Shown: piece by piece, positions 21,175-30,946 of the stretch
How the letters are laid out: the number at the start of each line of letters is the position of its first letter
Position numbering within the stretch: position 1 is the first letter of the stretch
Source of the DNA: Opisthocomus hoazin
Taxonomy: Eukaryota; Chordata; Aves; Opisthocomiformes; Opisthocomidae
Assembly (NCBI RefSeq): GCF_030867145.1
Contig: NC_134439.1
Coordinates: forward strand, 7,725,379-7,789,378
Length of the DNA: 64,000 bases
Direction of reading: 5' to 3'
Position numbers and translations under genes: made by a program
Notes under the pieces: generated by a model
What the model was told of the DNA's origin: nothing
Database searches by the model: none
What the model saw: only the letters and a program-made list of their open reading frames with translations

Positions 21175-21485
21175 GTGAGTCTGAGGCCTCTTCTCGTCCT
21201 CCTTCAAGACCAATTCTTTCCTTGATATCTGGCTCAGCTGACAGGGGCTGTCCTAGCCCATGGCTGGGAGCTGTTTCTCATGGGAGAGGGAAGGGCAGAG
21301 AACATCTTCCCCTGAGAGAGCCTGGTGCTTAGTTGTTGTTGTTCCTGGGCTTTCAGCTGCATAGCCTATGCCGGGCCCATAGGGGCCATGGCTTTTCCAT
21401 GGTTGGGTGCAGTGCTGCTGCTCATGTGTTTCTGTTTTCTGCTTCCCCCTGCCCTTTCTGCCAGGTGCCCCTCCAGCCTAGAGAC

Positions 21486-21791
21486 ATGTCCTGCTGCACC
21501 CCGTGCCCGCCATGCCAGCCCTGTGGCCCGACCCCGCTGGCCAACAGCTGCAATGAGCCCTGTGTCAGGCAGTGCCAGAGCTCCAATGTCGTCATTGAGC
21601 CCTCTCCCGTGGTGGTGACCCTGCCCGGACCCATCCTCAGCTCCTTCCCGCAGAACACCGTTGTGGGATCCTCCACCTCCGCCGCTGTTGGCAGCATCCT
21701 CAGCTGTGACGGAGTGCCAATCTCTTCTGGGGGCTTTGACCTCTCCTGCATTACCAGCCGCTACTGTGGCAGCAGATGTCGACCCTGCTAA
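21486..21791 (+). CDS. feather-type beta-keratin K2
   Basis: A 101-residue feather beta-keratin. The exon starts after acceptor CTGCCAG (ending 21,464), with the start at ATG-TCC-TGC. The amino end [15 protein letters not shown] is denser in cysteine than the others. The core [19 protein letters not shown] and the [18 protein letters not shown] stretch are canonical. The C-terminal half has Cys in LSC, YC, RC and PC, giving 13 cysteines overall, which suggests a heavily disulphide-crosslinked type (inference). The frame is intact. Confidence 0.95.
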   Translation: MSCCTPCPPCQPCGPTPLANSCNEPCVRQCQSSNVVIEPSPVVVTLPGPILSSFPQNTVVGSSTSAAVGSILSCDGVPISSGGFDLSCITSRYCGSRCRPC

Positions 21792-22081
21792 AGCTGCTGG
21801 CGATGTCCCCGGGCAAGAACCTCCAAGACCTCAGAACATGGTGCTGGACAGAAGATAACTTGGGACATTGCATTTAGAGATTCGGGCCAATCTTTCCTTC
21901 TTCCACTCTCCTCTCTCTCTTTCCTATGCTGTCGCTGTCTCCCAGTGCCAGCCTGGTGGAGATGTGTTCACCTCCCTCCCTCTGCAGGGCAGGCAGATGG
22001 ACACCCTGCAGGAGCTCCACCGCATCTCAGTGGCTGCCCCTGGTGCTCCCTATGAGCCACCTCCTTTTCTTTTTTAGACTC

Positions 22082-22087
22082 ATTAAA
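22082..22087 (+). terminator. K2 poly(A) signal
   Basis: ATTAAA lies in GACTCATTAAAGTTGTGCTG, the context shared with K3 and K4, about 290 bases past the stop. Confidence 0.8.
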
Positions 22088-22599
22088 GTTGTGCTGCATC
22101 CAAACCTGAGCCTCTGAGTCCTATTTTCTTCTGAAGCAATTCTTCCATTGTGTTTAAGAAAAAAGTGTCTTTTTGGAGAGGATTAGGTTGGGTGAAAAAG
22201 AAGACCCTTCCTCAATCCCAGAGGAAAGAGAGAGGAGGACTAGGTGCACTGGGTTGCCTGCTGTGCCCTGTCCCTTGGACCTGAGGAAGACATTCCTGGC
22301 TACTCCACAGACAATGGCCATCAGTCAGCCTTGCTGCATGTGTTCCCAGATGGGCCTGGAGCACTGGGCCCTGGAGCAGGTTCTGTCAATGGGGAGCCCA
22401 ACAACTGCTGTCCTCGAGTGAGGAGCCTATGGCTGCGGGATGCCAAGGGATGAGGTCAGCAGCAGTCTGGCTTGTAAGGAAGGGATGTCGTCTAGGCCTG
22501 GATGGAGGTGTGCTGCAGGAGGTGGCTCAGGTAGACAATGGCTCCAAAAGGTGGCAGAAGTGGGCATCTAGAGACAATAATAGCTGTCGACAGCCCACA

Positions 22600-23650
22600 G
22601 CCTCATCTCCCTCATGACTTTCTTTCCATTGCCTCGTCTCGGGTCCACGGCCACAGCACAAAAGCACAGACAAATGATATAGGTACCTCATACAGTCCCT
22701 GAGCGCCTGGCAGGGCCCAACTGCTCTCCAGATTTGCAGGGCTGAGGCAATTCACCAGCTGGTACTGGTATCAGCCACACAATGGAGTCACCACTCCTTG
22801 TGAATCCAACAGCCCCATGGGCCACTGCAGCTCCAGGAGAGTACCCAGTGCCCAGACACCCATGGCTGCTCTCTGGTCCTTGGTCTCCTCCAAGCCTGGG
22901 GCAGCTTGCCTGGGCTTCTCAGGCTCCACCACTGCCAGACTCACTACCAACTCCAGAAAGGCTCTGTGCAAGAGCTGTTACCCCCTCCATTCCCACTGGG
23001 ACATTGTGGTGACAGTGGGACCCTTTTCTGTGCTCAGCAGCTTCTCTCATCTCTCTCTGCTGGACCATTCTCAGCCCTCTTGCTTTGCCTGGTATTCTTG
23101 GGCACCAGCTGGACCAAAGAAGGCCTTGGCCAGCTGGGCTCAAATCAATGGCTCAGGCACACAGTCCCCCCCAAACCACGTGAAGTTTCACTCACAATTC
23201 TCCTCCAGCCTATGGTTTTGGGGCTGAGGCACCATCTTTCTCCATCTCACTGGGCACCTTCTTGCTGTGCCCAGAATTCAAGGCGTCACCTGCTCCTTGA
23301 TGAGACCTGCCGTCCCAGCACTGGAGTCAGTTGCCAGCACCCAGGCATCTCCAGGTCCTGCTCACTGTGTGCGTGACCCTCACAGGTATCCCCACAGGTC
23401 GAGAAACGGTCGCGCCCCAGGAACACCAAGGTACAGGACAGGTACCAACCCAAGCGTAGCACAAACGCTGCGAATGACCTTGCCCATACCAAGCTGCCCA
23501 GGCTCCCCAAGTGCTCTGAGCTCTGATCACACCACCACTGCTCCTCACATGCAGGCCAGGGCCTTCCCAGCACTGCGGTCCCTGGCTGATGGAAATTGGT
23601 CACTGCCCCTCATCTGCTCCATGTGGCTTCTTGTGATGAGTGAGCCTCCT
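22600..23650. other. unassigned intergenic sequence
   Basis: Several overlapping open frames of 70-150 codons on both strands have no recognisable domain or conserved splice context. No gene is called. Confidence 0.3.
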
Positions 23651-23659
23651 TTCTCTTTG

Positions 23660-23810
23660 CAGCTGCTCTTTAAGTAGCGGATGACTGTGATGCGGTCTCC
23701 CTGAGCTTTCTGTTCTTCAGGAAGAAAAGACTGAACTCCTTCATTCTTTCCTCACAGGACAAGTTTTCCAGCCCTTTGGTCCTCTTTGACATGCACAAGG
23801 TGGTGGCAGT
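23660..23810 (-). mobile_element. CR1 ORF2 scrap, old
   Basis: The minus strand reads GLENLSCEERMKEFSLFFLK, matching the CR1 [20 protein letters not shown] region. Very degraded. Confidence 0.6.
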
Positions 23811-24417
23811 AGGCAGCAGATCAGGATCAACAGAGGCCGAGTCAGAGGACTCGTATGCCAGCGGATTCAGCCCCACCTCCAGCACATCAGCAAGCAGGTC
23901 TTCCTAGGTGATTCAGCCTTGGAATCTAATCCATCTGATCATCCCAGAGCAAGCACAATCTTCCTAGAGAAATCTCAAACCGATGTGCAAGAGAAAAGGT
24001 GAAGAACTGTATCAACCGAATTTCTCCTGGGCAGCTTGCAGAAATATACACCTCATGCTCAACAATATTTGCAGACGGCTGCATAGTCAGTCAACCTAAC
24101 CTCAGAAGCACAACAAAGTGCGACACTGCCAATAGACTACCATGAAAAGGACAGAGATTCAGAGAGAGGATTGGATCTTTCTGAGGAAAAATCTCATCCT
24201 CTCCCACAGGAAGAAGTTCCGATGGCTACTACAGGCGTGGCGCTGATCACAAGCGCATCACCTGGTTGGTTCAGACCCGTTTCAGTGCTTCCCAGTTGAA
24301 GATGCAATTTGGTGTACTTGGAAAGGCTTTCAGCCTATATAGAGATTGAAATACGCCCTGCTAGCTGTAAGGAGAAAGTCCAAGGAGCTAGAACGCTGGC
24401 TTCTAAAGCAGGGATCA
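23811..24417. other. unassigned sequence
   Basis: No gene or repeat could be supported by reading. Confidence 0.3.
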
Positions 24418-24885
24418 CAGAATCAAGGAATCACAGAATGGTGGGGTTTGGAAGGGACCTCTCGGGATCATCTAGTCAAACTCCCATGGTAAAGCAGGTT
24501 CACCTAGAGCAGGCTGCACAGGACATCCTTCAGGCGGGGTTTGAATATCTCCAGAGAAGGAGAATCCACAACATCTCTGGGCTGCTTCTTCCCGTGCTCC
24601 ATCACCCTCAAGTTAAGCAAGTTCTTCCTCGTGTTCAGGTGGAACTTTCTATGCATCAGTTTGTGCTTGTTGCCCCTTGTCCTGTCACTGGGCACCCCGG
24701 AAAAGAGTTTAGCCACATCCTCTTGATACCCACCCTTAAGATATTTCCAAGCATTTGTGAGATCCCCTCTCAGTCTTCTTCAGGCTAAACAAGCCCAGCT
24801 CCCTCAGTATTTTCTCATAAGAAAGATGCTCCCGTGCCCTAATGTTTTTCGTAGACCTCTGCTGGACTCTCTCTAGTAGGTCCTA
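24418..24885 (-). mobile_element. CR1 3'-end fragment
   Basis: The reverse complement of a CR1 3' half: tail GAATCACAGAATGGTGGGG, then ORF2 C-terminal similarity on the minus strand (SDRTRGNKHKLMHRKFHLN, SLEIFKPRL) and GLFSLKK-like sequence. 5'-truncated and broken. Confidence 0.88.
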
Positions 24886-25021
24886 GTTTTCATGGAGATG
24901 TTTTGCTTGAGGAGCTACCTTTGCACCAGTTCATAATACCAGATGAGCAGGAGGAGAAGCCCAGCTCCCACTGGAATGTATAATGTCCTCAGTGACACAT
25001 TAGGGCAATGATCCAGTGGGA

Positions 25022-25347
25022 TGTTGTTGCTTAGCCCCAGCTGGCAACAAAGAACCATGCAGTCGCTCTATCGCTCCTCTTCCTGGTGCGGTGGGGAGGA
25101 GACCGGCAAGAAAAAGGCAAAACTTGTGGGCTGGCGTAAAGACACTTTAACAGAACAGCAAAGGAAGAGAACAAGAACAATGACATTACTGATAAAGGAA
25201 TACAGAAAGCAAGAAACACACAGTGCAATTTTCTCACCGCCCAATGCCCAGCTAGCTCCGAGCAGCGATTACCCTCCCCTGGCAGCGATTGCCCTCCCCT
25301 CCTAGCTTCTTGTGAAAACTAACCCTATCGCAGCTGAAGCTGGGGCA
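25022..25347 (-). mobile_element. solo LTR, ERVL-like, short
   Basis: On the minus strand it runs from TGCCCCAGCTTCAGCTGCGA to GGGGCTAAGCAACAACA, the head and tail of the same LTR group as 30,947-31,631 and 36,406-36,819. The flanks GTGGG and GTGGT may be a worn target repeat. It is an old, shortened copy of about 326 bases. Confidence 0.65.
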
Positions 25348-26159
25348 GTGGTGTACATGACACACCTGCTGACACAAGGCTGAGTTCTGTGCTCTCTTGC
25401 CACAGAGAACAAGGGAACGATGGGCCATGGATGCCCCATGCAAGGTTCTGCTTCAGTTTAGCTTTTCATTGTCTGCATTTATTTTGGTTGACTGTCACAC
25501 CAATAGATGGGAGAAGAAAAGCTACAGCATCTCTTTACATCAACTGCTATGGCTGAAGTTCAAGAGGGGAAAAACACAATGGAATTAATTTTAATATGTC
25601 TCCATCTAGAGACAAGACAACCCCAGCTGCTGCCAGAGAGGATGAAAGTGCCTGCAGTTATTAGTAGTGGTCAAGAGGAACAGGTTGTTAATAGGTAAAT
25701 GAAATGGCTCATGTGTGTGCTGCTTGCACTTTGCTGGAGAGTGGAGCTGCTACTGCACTGGTTATAAGAAGACTGCACTGTCATTTAGTGTGCTATGGGA
25801 GTATTTAAGTCCATGTCTGAAGAAACTGATGTCTGGAATGGACAGAAAACATTACATCACAGGATCACGGCATGGACGTAACCTGATGGCTTGACGCAAA
25901 TCCAGTAGAAGTCTTTACTTCTTAAGACAGCAAGTAACACTGCAAATCTCTGTCAAAATGCTCTTTAGGGGCCTGTGGGTGGGGCTGGTCGGTGCTTGAT
26001 GTACCCAATCAGTCATGGGCTGCCAGGAATTTCCTAACACTGAGCCTGAGGGTCTGAAAGCAAGCCCCTGGCATCCAGGTTCAAACATGCACTGCCCTAC
26101 AGTCAGGGTCAGCCACCTCCGGAGCCACTGACACTGGCCCCTTTCAGAAGGAGGATCTT
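25348..26159. other. 3' flank of V segment 2
   Basis: No gene seen to about 25,900. From there to the island, similarity to the 3' flank of V segment 1 is faint. Long minus-strand frames here are read-through from the V exon and are not coding. Confidence 0.3.
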
Positions 26160-26445
26160 GCCCTTCGGATCCCTGGGGACCGGGGCCGACAGGGCGGGGA
26201 AACCGGCGGGCAGAGCGGCAGCGCCCCCTGGCGGGCCCGGCTTCGAGTGCCCACCATCCCCGACACACACGCCCGGCCCCGCCCGCGCCGGTTCGTGCCC
26301 GGCCGCAGCCCCGGCTCCTCTCCCCGTGTCTCCCACGGCGCAGTAATACACCGCCGCGTCCCCGCGCCGGGGCCGGGCGAGCCACAGGGCGCTGGACCGG
26401 CGGTCTGCCGCCACCGACAGCCGCCCCGGAGGGTCCGGCACTGGT
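26160..26445. promoter_or_regulatory. CpG-rich patch over V segment 2 3' half
   Basis: CpG-dense sequence covers FR3, the RSS and about 130 bases of 3' flank. Over 26,218-26,440 it is almost identical to 6,620-6,840 of V segment 1. Confidence 0.5.
26290..26328 (-). promoter_or_regulatory. 23-RSS of V segment 2
   Basis: Heptamer CACGGGG (26,322-26,328), a 23-base spacer and nonamer GCACGAACC (26,290-26,298), the same at every base as the RSS of V segment 1. Confidence 0.75.
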
Positions 26446-26620
26446 TTATCTCCAGTGAAACCTGTTACAATATGATACGGTGCCCGGTCTGAAAGCTGAC
26501 GGTACCACTGAACATTCCCGCTGCCTTGAATGTTGGGGTGCGAGCAGTTGATGCTGATGTTGGTGCCTTCGGTGGTCTCTGCCAATGGCTCCTGCTGCAC
26601 CTGGGCTCTGGCCACAGCCA
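26329..26620 (-). CDS. TCR alpha/delta-type V exon, segment 2
   Basis: A second V exon, also 292 nt and open, with acceptor TCGGCAG before it at 26,621. Landmarks: AQVQQEPLAETTEGT, NISINCSH (first Cys), VQWYRQLSDRAP (conserved Trp), then DRRSSALWLARPRRGDAAV and YYCAVG (second Cys). CDR1 (NIQGSGNV) and CDR2 (GFTGDKP) differ strongly from segment 1, while FR3 to the coding end is almost identical. It joins the leader at 27,237-27,288 in the same phase. It appears functional. It lies about 2.9 kb upstream of keratin gene K3 and on the opposite strand. Confidence 0.82.
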
Positions 26621-27236
26621 CTGCCGAGAAAGCAGAAGGAAAGGCCAAAGATCATGAAAGACTGCCCAATTCTGATGTCTTTTTTCCCAGAGAAGTAGTC
26701 AGGAACAGTGGAGGTGAGACAGACTGGAATGGATGAGGACATGTGCCAGTCGAGGGGCATGGAGAGTGATCCCGGTGTGGGTGTGTGGAGAGAGGGGAGA
26801 AAGCTGGGGGGGAACTGAAAATTGATGCAGGCAGAGATAGAATGAAAGTCAGGTAGAGAGTGGAGGGAGGGAGGGCTGGATGGGTGAAGGGAGGGAGAGA
26901 GAGGAGACAAGAGAGGGGAGTGTGCTGCAGTGAAGGATGGAGTGTTGAATTCAGAAGAATAAATGCTGAATGCACGGTAGGATGAGTGTCCCAGTGAAAG
27001 ACACAGGGCTGTATTCAGGGCAATACCTGCCGAATGCACAGGAGAAGGAGAGGTGGAATGGGGAGAACAAGAAGAGGGGACTCGGAGGGCTTGGGAAGGG
27101 GGAGGAGAGCTGGCAGAGGGGCAGGGACGGGGAAAGACACCCCGAAGAAGGAGAGGGAAGAGTTCGTGCTGGGCTCCCTGGGGAGCAGCCCGGGCACAGC
27201 CCCCGGCCCCCGCCCACCGCCGCCAGCCCCGCGCAC
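26621..27236 (-). other. leader intron of V segment 2
   Basis: About 616 bases between donor GTGCGC and acceptor TTTCTCGGCAG. Similar in composition to the V segment 1 intron (GGATG/GAGAGG-rich on plus) but shorter and clearly diverged. Confidence 0.65.
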
Positions 27237-27520
27237 CCAGCAGCACCGCGGCCAGCCCCGCCAGCCCCGCGCCCCGGCACCGCCGCATCCCGCCGCTCCG
27301 CCGCCCGCGCCTCGCTGCCCCCCGCCAGCCCCCGCTCTCTGCTCCGCCCGCGCCGCCTCCTCTCCGCCGCCTCCTCCCCTCGCCGCCGCCGCCAGCTCCG
27401 CCCCGGGGCTCAGCCCGGCGCCGGCGCCGCTCGGGCTCTCGCCCGGCCTCGCAGTGCTCGCTGGCTCTGCCCGGCCACGACTTGGTCTCCTGGGAAATGG
27501 ACTCTCGCCGTCCGCCAGCA
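27180..27520 (-). promoter_or_regulatory. CpG island at V segment 2 leader and 5' flank
   Basis: GC-rich island nearly identical to 7,795-8,115 (only two or three differing bases noticed in about 320). Its inner boundary holds the left breakpoint of the 19.87-kb tandem duplication (27,438). Probable promoter or 5' UTR of the V segment (inference). Confidence 0.5.
27237..27288 (-). CDS. TCR V segment 2 leader exon
   Basis: The start codon at 27,286-27,288 (minus) opens MRRCRGAGLAGLAAVLL plus one base, then donor GTGCGC. It is identical to the leader exon of V segment 1. Spliced, it gives a signal peptide continuing VAVARA before AQVQQEP. Confidence 0.7.
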
Positions 27521-27559
27521 AGAATGCGCCTGCACAGACCCAGGTTCAACTTGTGCAGC

Positions 27560-27900
27560 GGCAGGGCCTTGACCCTGATGACATCTCTTCTCCAAGATGA
27601 GTGGCCCACTACTCTCAGACTCTCCTCATATGTCATGTTTGTCACCCCCCTGATTGACTTGGTGACCTTTGCTGGACTTGCTCCAGTACGTCAATGTCTT
27701 CAGAAGGTCTCAGATGGGGCAGAAGGTCAGGGTCACTTTCCCAGGCCTGCTGGCAACATTTTGGCTAACACAGCTCAGGATGCCATGTGTCCTCTTTGCT
27801 GCAATGACACGCTGCTCTCTCATGTTCACACACGTACACACCTCCCCTGCCCTTGCCTTCCCCACAGTGCCTGTTACCTCCTGAGCAAGCAATGGGATGT
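27560..27900 (-). mobile_element. CR1 ORF2 scrap, old
   Basis: The minus strand reads MTYEESLRVVGHSS and AKRTHGILSCVSQNVASRPG, worn versions of CR1 [11 protein letters not shown] and [18 protein letters not shown]. Heavily degraded. The second copy is at 47,428-47,766. Confidence 0.65.
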
Positions 27901-28850
27901 GGCCTCGGCTACTCTAGAGCCTCTGCTCAAAACTGGATCCCTGGACAGAGGAGTCAGCCCTGTCTGACCTCTCCCAGAGGAGCTCCCTGGCACTGATCTC
28001 ACCAAGGTCACTAAGGAGAAGTCCTCAGCTGCACTGCCTGCAAGCTGGACTTGAGCTTCAGGCTGAGAGATCTTCAGGAGGGGAGATGGGCTTAGAAAAT
28101 TTACCCACTGTGCACGGCCCTTGTCAGAAAGAGGGTCTAGACTGGACTTGCCTGTGAGAGAACAGCAGGCTTTAGAGAATGTGGTCTTGGATCCAGTGTC
28201 CTTTGCCTCTCAGAGGGAGGTGCTGGGCACTCCGACTGAGATTCCAATGCATGGCATGAAGATCTAGGTGGGCTCAAGTCCAAAGCAGTTATCAGTTCTT
28301 TGGTTTACCTGGATGGGCAGGAAAAGGAGGGCTCAGCAGACACAGGCTGCATGTGAGTGCCTCTTCCTTGGGCAGATCTCTAACAGTATGACGCCATCGC
28401 CTGTCAGCTACACTCAGTCTCCTGCTGACCCTGGGAATCTGCTGCTCTGTGTTGCTGCTGGAGTGAGCAGCGGAGACTATCCCTACCATGAGCAGAACAT
28501 TCCCTCTTGATGAGTGACACTCAAGGGCACACACACACACAGAGGCTCAGCCACACCAGCACGGAAATATACACAAATGTGTGCTCCAACATGCATCCGC
28601 CCTAACCTGGCTGCTTACAAGTACACAAAAGACAAGAACACACAGAGGAACATAAAGATATTTGTACACTACTGAGGACCCGCAGTAATGGGGGAGTGTT
28701 AGGCAGGGTGTGGTCAGATCCTAGGAGTACAACGCACACACGCAGGGAGACAACAACAGGGGAAAACTGGGGTGAGCTGAGAAGGGAGGGAAAGATGAGG
28801 ACAGGGCAATCCCCCAGCAAAGTGGCCCGTGGTGGATTGCTAGACATATA
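27901..28850. other. flank between V segment 2 and K3
   Basis: The left part (to about 28,320) is paralogous to 9,050-9,497. The right part contains a CA-rich patch (28,526-28,545) and keratin upstream sequence shared with K1 and K2. No gene seen. Confidence 0.4.
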
Positions 28851-29084
28851 GGAAAAAGAACAACACTTGAAACTGCCCCAACAGAGTGTTTATGTTTAAT
28901 GTCAGTTCCCTGCTGTGGACCCCTCCAGCACCGGAGCTGAGTCTGCTGCCAGCACTGCTGCATTCCTGCCCTAGAAATCCTGGCACCTTTCATCCCAGTG
29001 CTTGAAAGAAGCCTTCATTGGAGAATGGGCATGGCACAAACCTGGAAATGACAAGGCAGCAGTGTTGGAAACAAAAGCACAGCC

Positions 29085-29213
29085 CATATCATTACCTGTG
29101 ATGGTCTGCATGCAAGATGAACTTGTCAGAAAATTGTTACCTCTGCAAAGGGAGCCTCTGGTCCTGCAGCAAGAAAGGGCAGGTATAAAAGTCAGCCCAA
29201 GTCTCGGCTCTCT
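29085..29213 (+). promoter_or_regulatory. proximal promoter of keratin gene K3
   Basis: Contains CATATCATTACCTGTGATGG, GAACTTGTCAGAAAATTGTTAC, CTGCAAAGGGAGCC and a consensus TATAAAA at 29,184-29,190. The same elements stand in the same order at K1, K2 and K4. Confidence 0.65.
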
Positions 29214-29250
29214 CACCCACTTCTCTTGGCTCCTTCTGCTTGGGACCGAG
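29214..29250 (+). other. K3 non-coding exon 1
   Basis: Untranslated exon ending GGGACCGAG before donor GTGAGT at 29,251. The intron runs to the CTCTCACAG acceptor ending 29,604. The 5' end is inferred from the TATA box. Confidence 0.65.
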
Positions 29251-29625
29251 GTGAGTCTGAAGCCCCTTCTCTTCCAAACTGAGATCTCTCCTCAATGGAC
29301 CTCCCAGCTGATAGTGGCTATGTCCCTTCGTGTGTTTTGGATCTTCTTCTCATGACAGAGGGCAGTGGGGAAAAGTTCTGCATAGAGAGAGGCTGGAATG
29401 TGGCTGAGGGGGGCTTTTGGTTTATGAATTAGAAAAGAGCCTCACTCGGCCATGCTGCTCTTTTTAGGGTGATGAAGACTCTGTGGCTCCTGGCTGAGCC
29501 TCCGACACCCCACTCAGTAGCGACCTTGGTTCCTTTGTGACAGGATAACCAGGCTGCTCCTCATACACCCCTGTGCTCTATTTCCTCTCTCTCTTCTCTC
29601 ACAGCTGTACCTCCAGACCAGAGAC

Positions 29626-29928
29626 ATGTCCTGCTACAACCCATGCCTGCCATGCCGGCCCTGCGGCCCAACCCCACTGGCCAACAGCTGCAATGAGCCC
29701 TGTGTCAGGCAGTGCCAGAACTCCACCGTCGTCATCGAGCCTCCTGCTGTGGTGGTGACCCTGCCCGGCCCCATCCTCAGCTCCTACCCACAGAACACTG
29801 TTGTGGGCTCCTCCACCTCTGCTGCTGTTGGCAGCATCCTCAGCTGTGATGGAGTGCCCATCACCTCTGGGTGCTGTGATCTCTCTGGCATTTCCAGCCG
29901 CTACTCTGGCAGAAGGTACCTTGCCTGA
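29626..29928 (+). CDS. feather-type beta-keratin K3
   Basis: A 100-residue feather beta-keratin in one coding exon (acceptor at 29,604, 21-nt leader, then ATG-TCC-TGC). Domains in order: Cys-rich head [15 protein letters not shown], conserved [14 protein letters not shown], beta-sheet core [19 protein letters not shown], the [18 protein letters not shown] stretch and a short tail. The tail reads [14 protein letters not shown]: it lacks the terminal Cys pair usual in feather keratins (RRCLPC-like) and seen as RCRPC in K2. Otherwise intact, with a good promoter and poly(A) signal. Confidence 0.96.
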   Translation: MSCYNPCLPCRPCGPTPLANSCNEPCVRQCQNSTVVIEPPAVVVTLPGPILSSYPQNTVVGSSTSAAVGSILSCDGVPITSGCCDLSGISSRYSGRRYLA

Positions 29929-30260
29929 TAAAGATGCTGGGAGTGCCCCAGAGGAGACTCCTCCAGGAACTCAGAACATGGTGCTCTGCTAAGGATCTGG
30001 ATTTTGAGGGTGTTTTCTGTGTAGCTGAATGGCTTCGCCTTTCTCTCCTGTTTCATTGTTTCCTTTGATTCCCATTGGCAATAACTTTCCTCCAAGGCCA
30101 GCCTGGTGGGAACTATTGATCTCGTCTCCCTCTACGGGTCAGGCAGACGGGCATCATGCAGGAACATCTCCACGGCCAAGGCCCACAGACTCTTGGCTTC
30201 CTCTGGGGCTCCCTGCCCCACTGGCTTCCAATGAAGTATTTTTTTTCCCTCTTTTGACTC

Positions 30261-30266
30261 ATTAAA
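30261..30266 (+). terminator. K3 poly(A) signal
   Basis: ATTAAA in TTTTGACTCATTAAAGTTG, about 330 bases after the stop codon, matching K2 and K4. Confidence 0.8.
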
Positions 30267-30429
30267 GTTGTGCTGTATTCAAACGTGGTCTCCATGTGTT
30301 CCTTCCCTCTGTAGACACTCACCACTGCCAAAGGAGAAGGGTGTTGCTCTGGGGTGGAAGGGGGTGAGGGCACAAGGAGACCATTCTGCATTCACAGAGG
30401 TTTTGGACACCCTGCGGTGGCTCCTCCTT

Positions 30430-30600
30430 TGGGCACCAACCCTTGGAGATGAGGAGGACATCCAGGGGTGCTGTGGTGCCAGTGACCATCAGGTCTTGCC
30501 TTGTTGTGCCTCTGCCGACAAATGCCCAGAAAGGGACGAAGCCCTGCAGGCTCAGCATCCCCATGAGCTCCAGAGGAAGGGTGTTCCTCTTGCTATGGCT
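30430..30600 (+). promoter_or_regulatory. conserved block downstream of K3
   Basis: GAGGACATCCAGG and GCCAGTGACCATCAGG align with the blocks after K1 (18,180) and K2 (22,285). Function unknown; it is part of the duplicated keratin unit. Confidence 0.4.
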
Positions 30601-30946
30601 GGAGCTGCGCTGGGGTGACAGGAGGTGAGTGTGGGGCTCTGGAGGATGATTTTCTCTGCAGAATGCAAGAGTAACAACGGAAGGAAGAGCCCTTGGGATG
30701 GGGGACAGCTATTACTCCCCCTTTCTCTCCTCTCCAAGACCCACTTGCGGGGCCATGGCCAGCAGACATCGGCAGTAGTAGCAGGGAATATTTGCCCATG
30801 ACACTGAATGAGTTGAGGCTTGACATCAGAGCTAAGTTTGTGGGAACTGAGGGCAGTCAGCACAGAAATGCAGACAGTGAAAGAGTGGAAAGAGTGAAAG
30901 TGGAAGGATGGAAATCCCCACAAGTAAGTCCTCCATCAAGAGGGAA

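Noticed and set aside
26446-27645. 399-codon minus-strand open frame
   Set aside because: It is read-through of the leader, intron and V exon of V segment 2 in a GC-rich island. The V domain is in a different frame for most of its length.
27053-27967. 304-codon plus-strand open frame
   Set aside because: It is the antisense of the CpG island joined to a decayed CR1; no domain.
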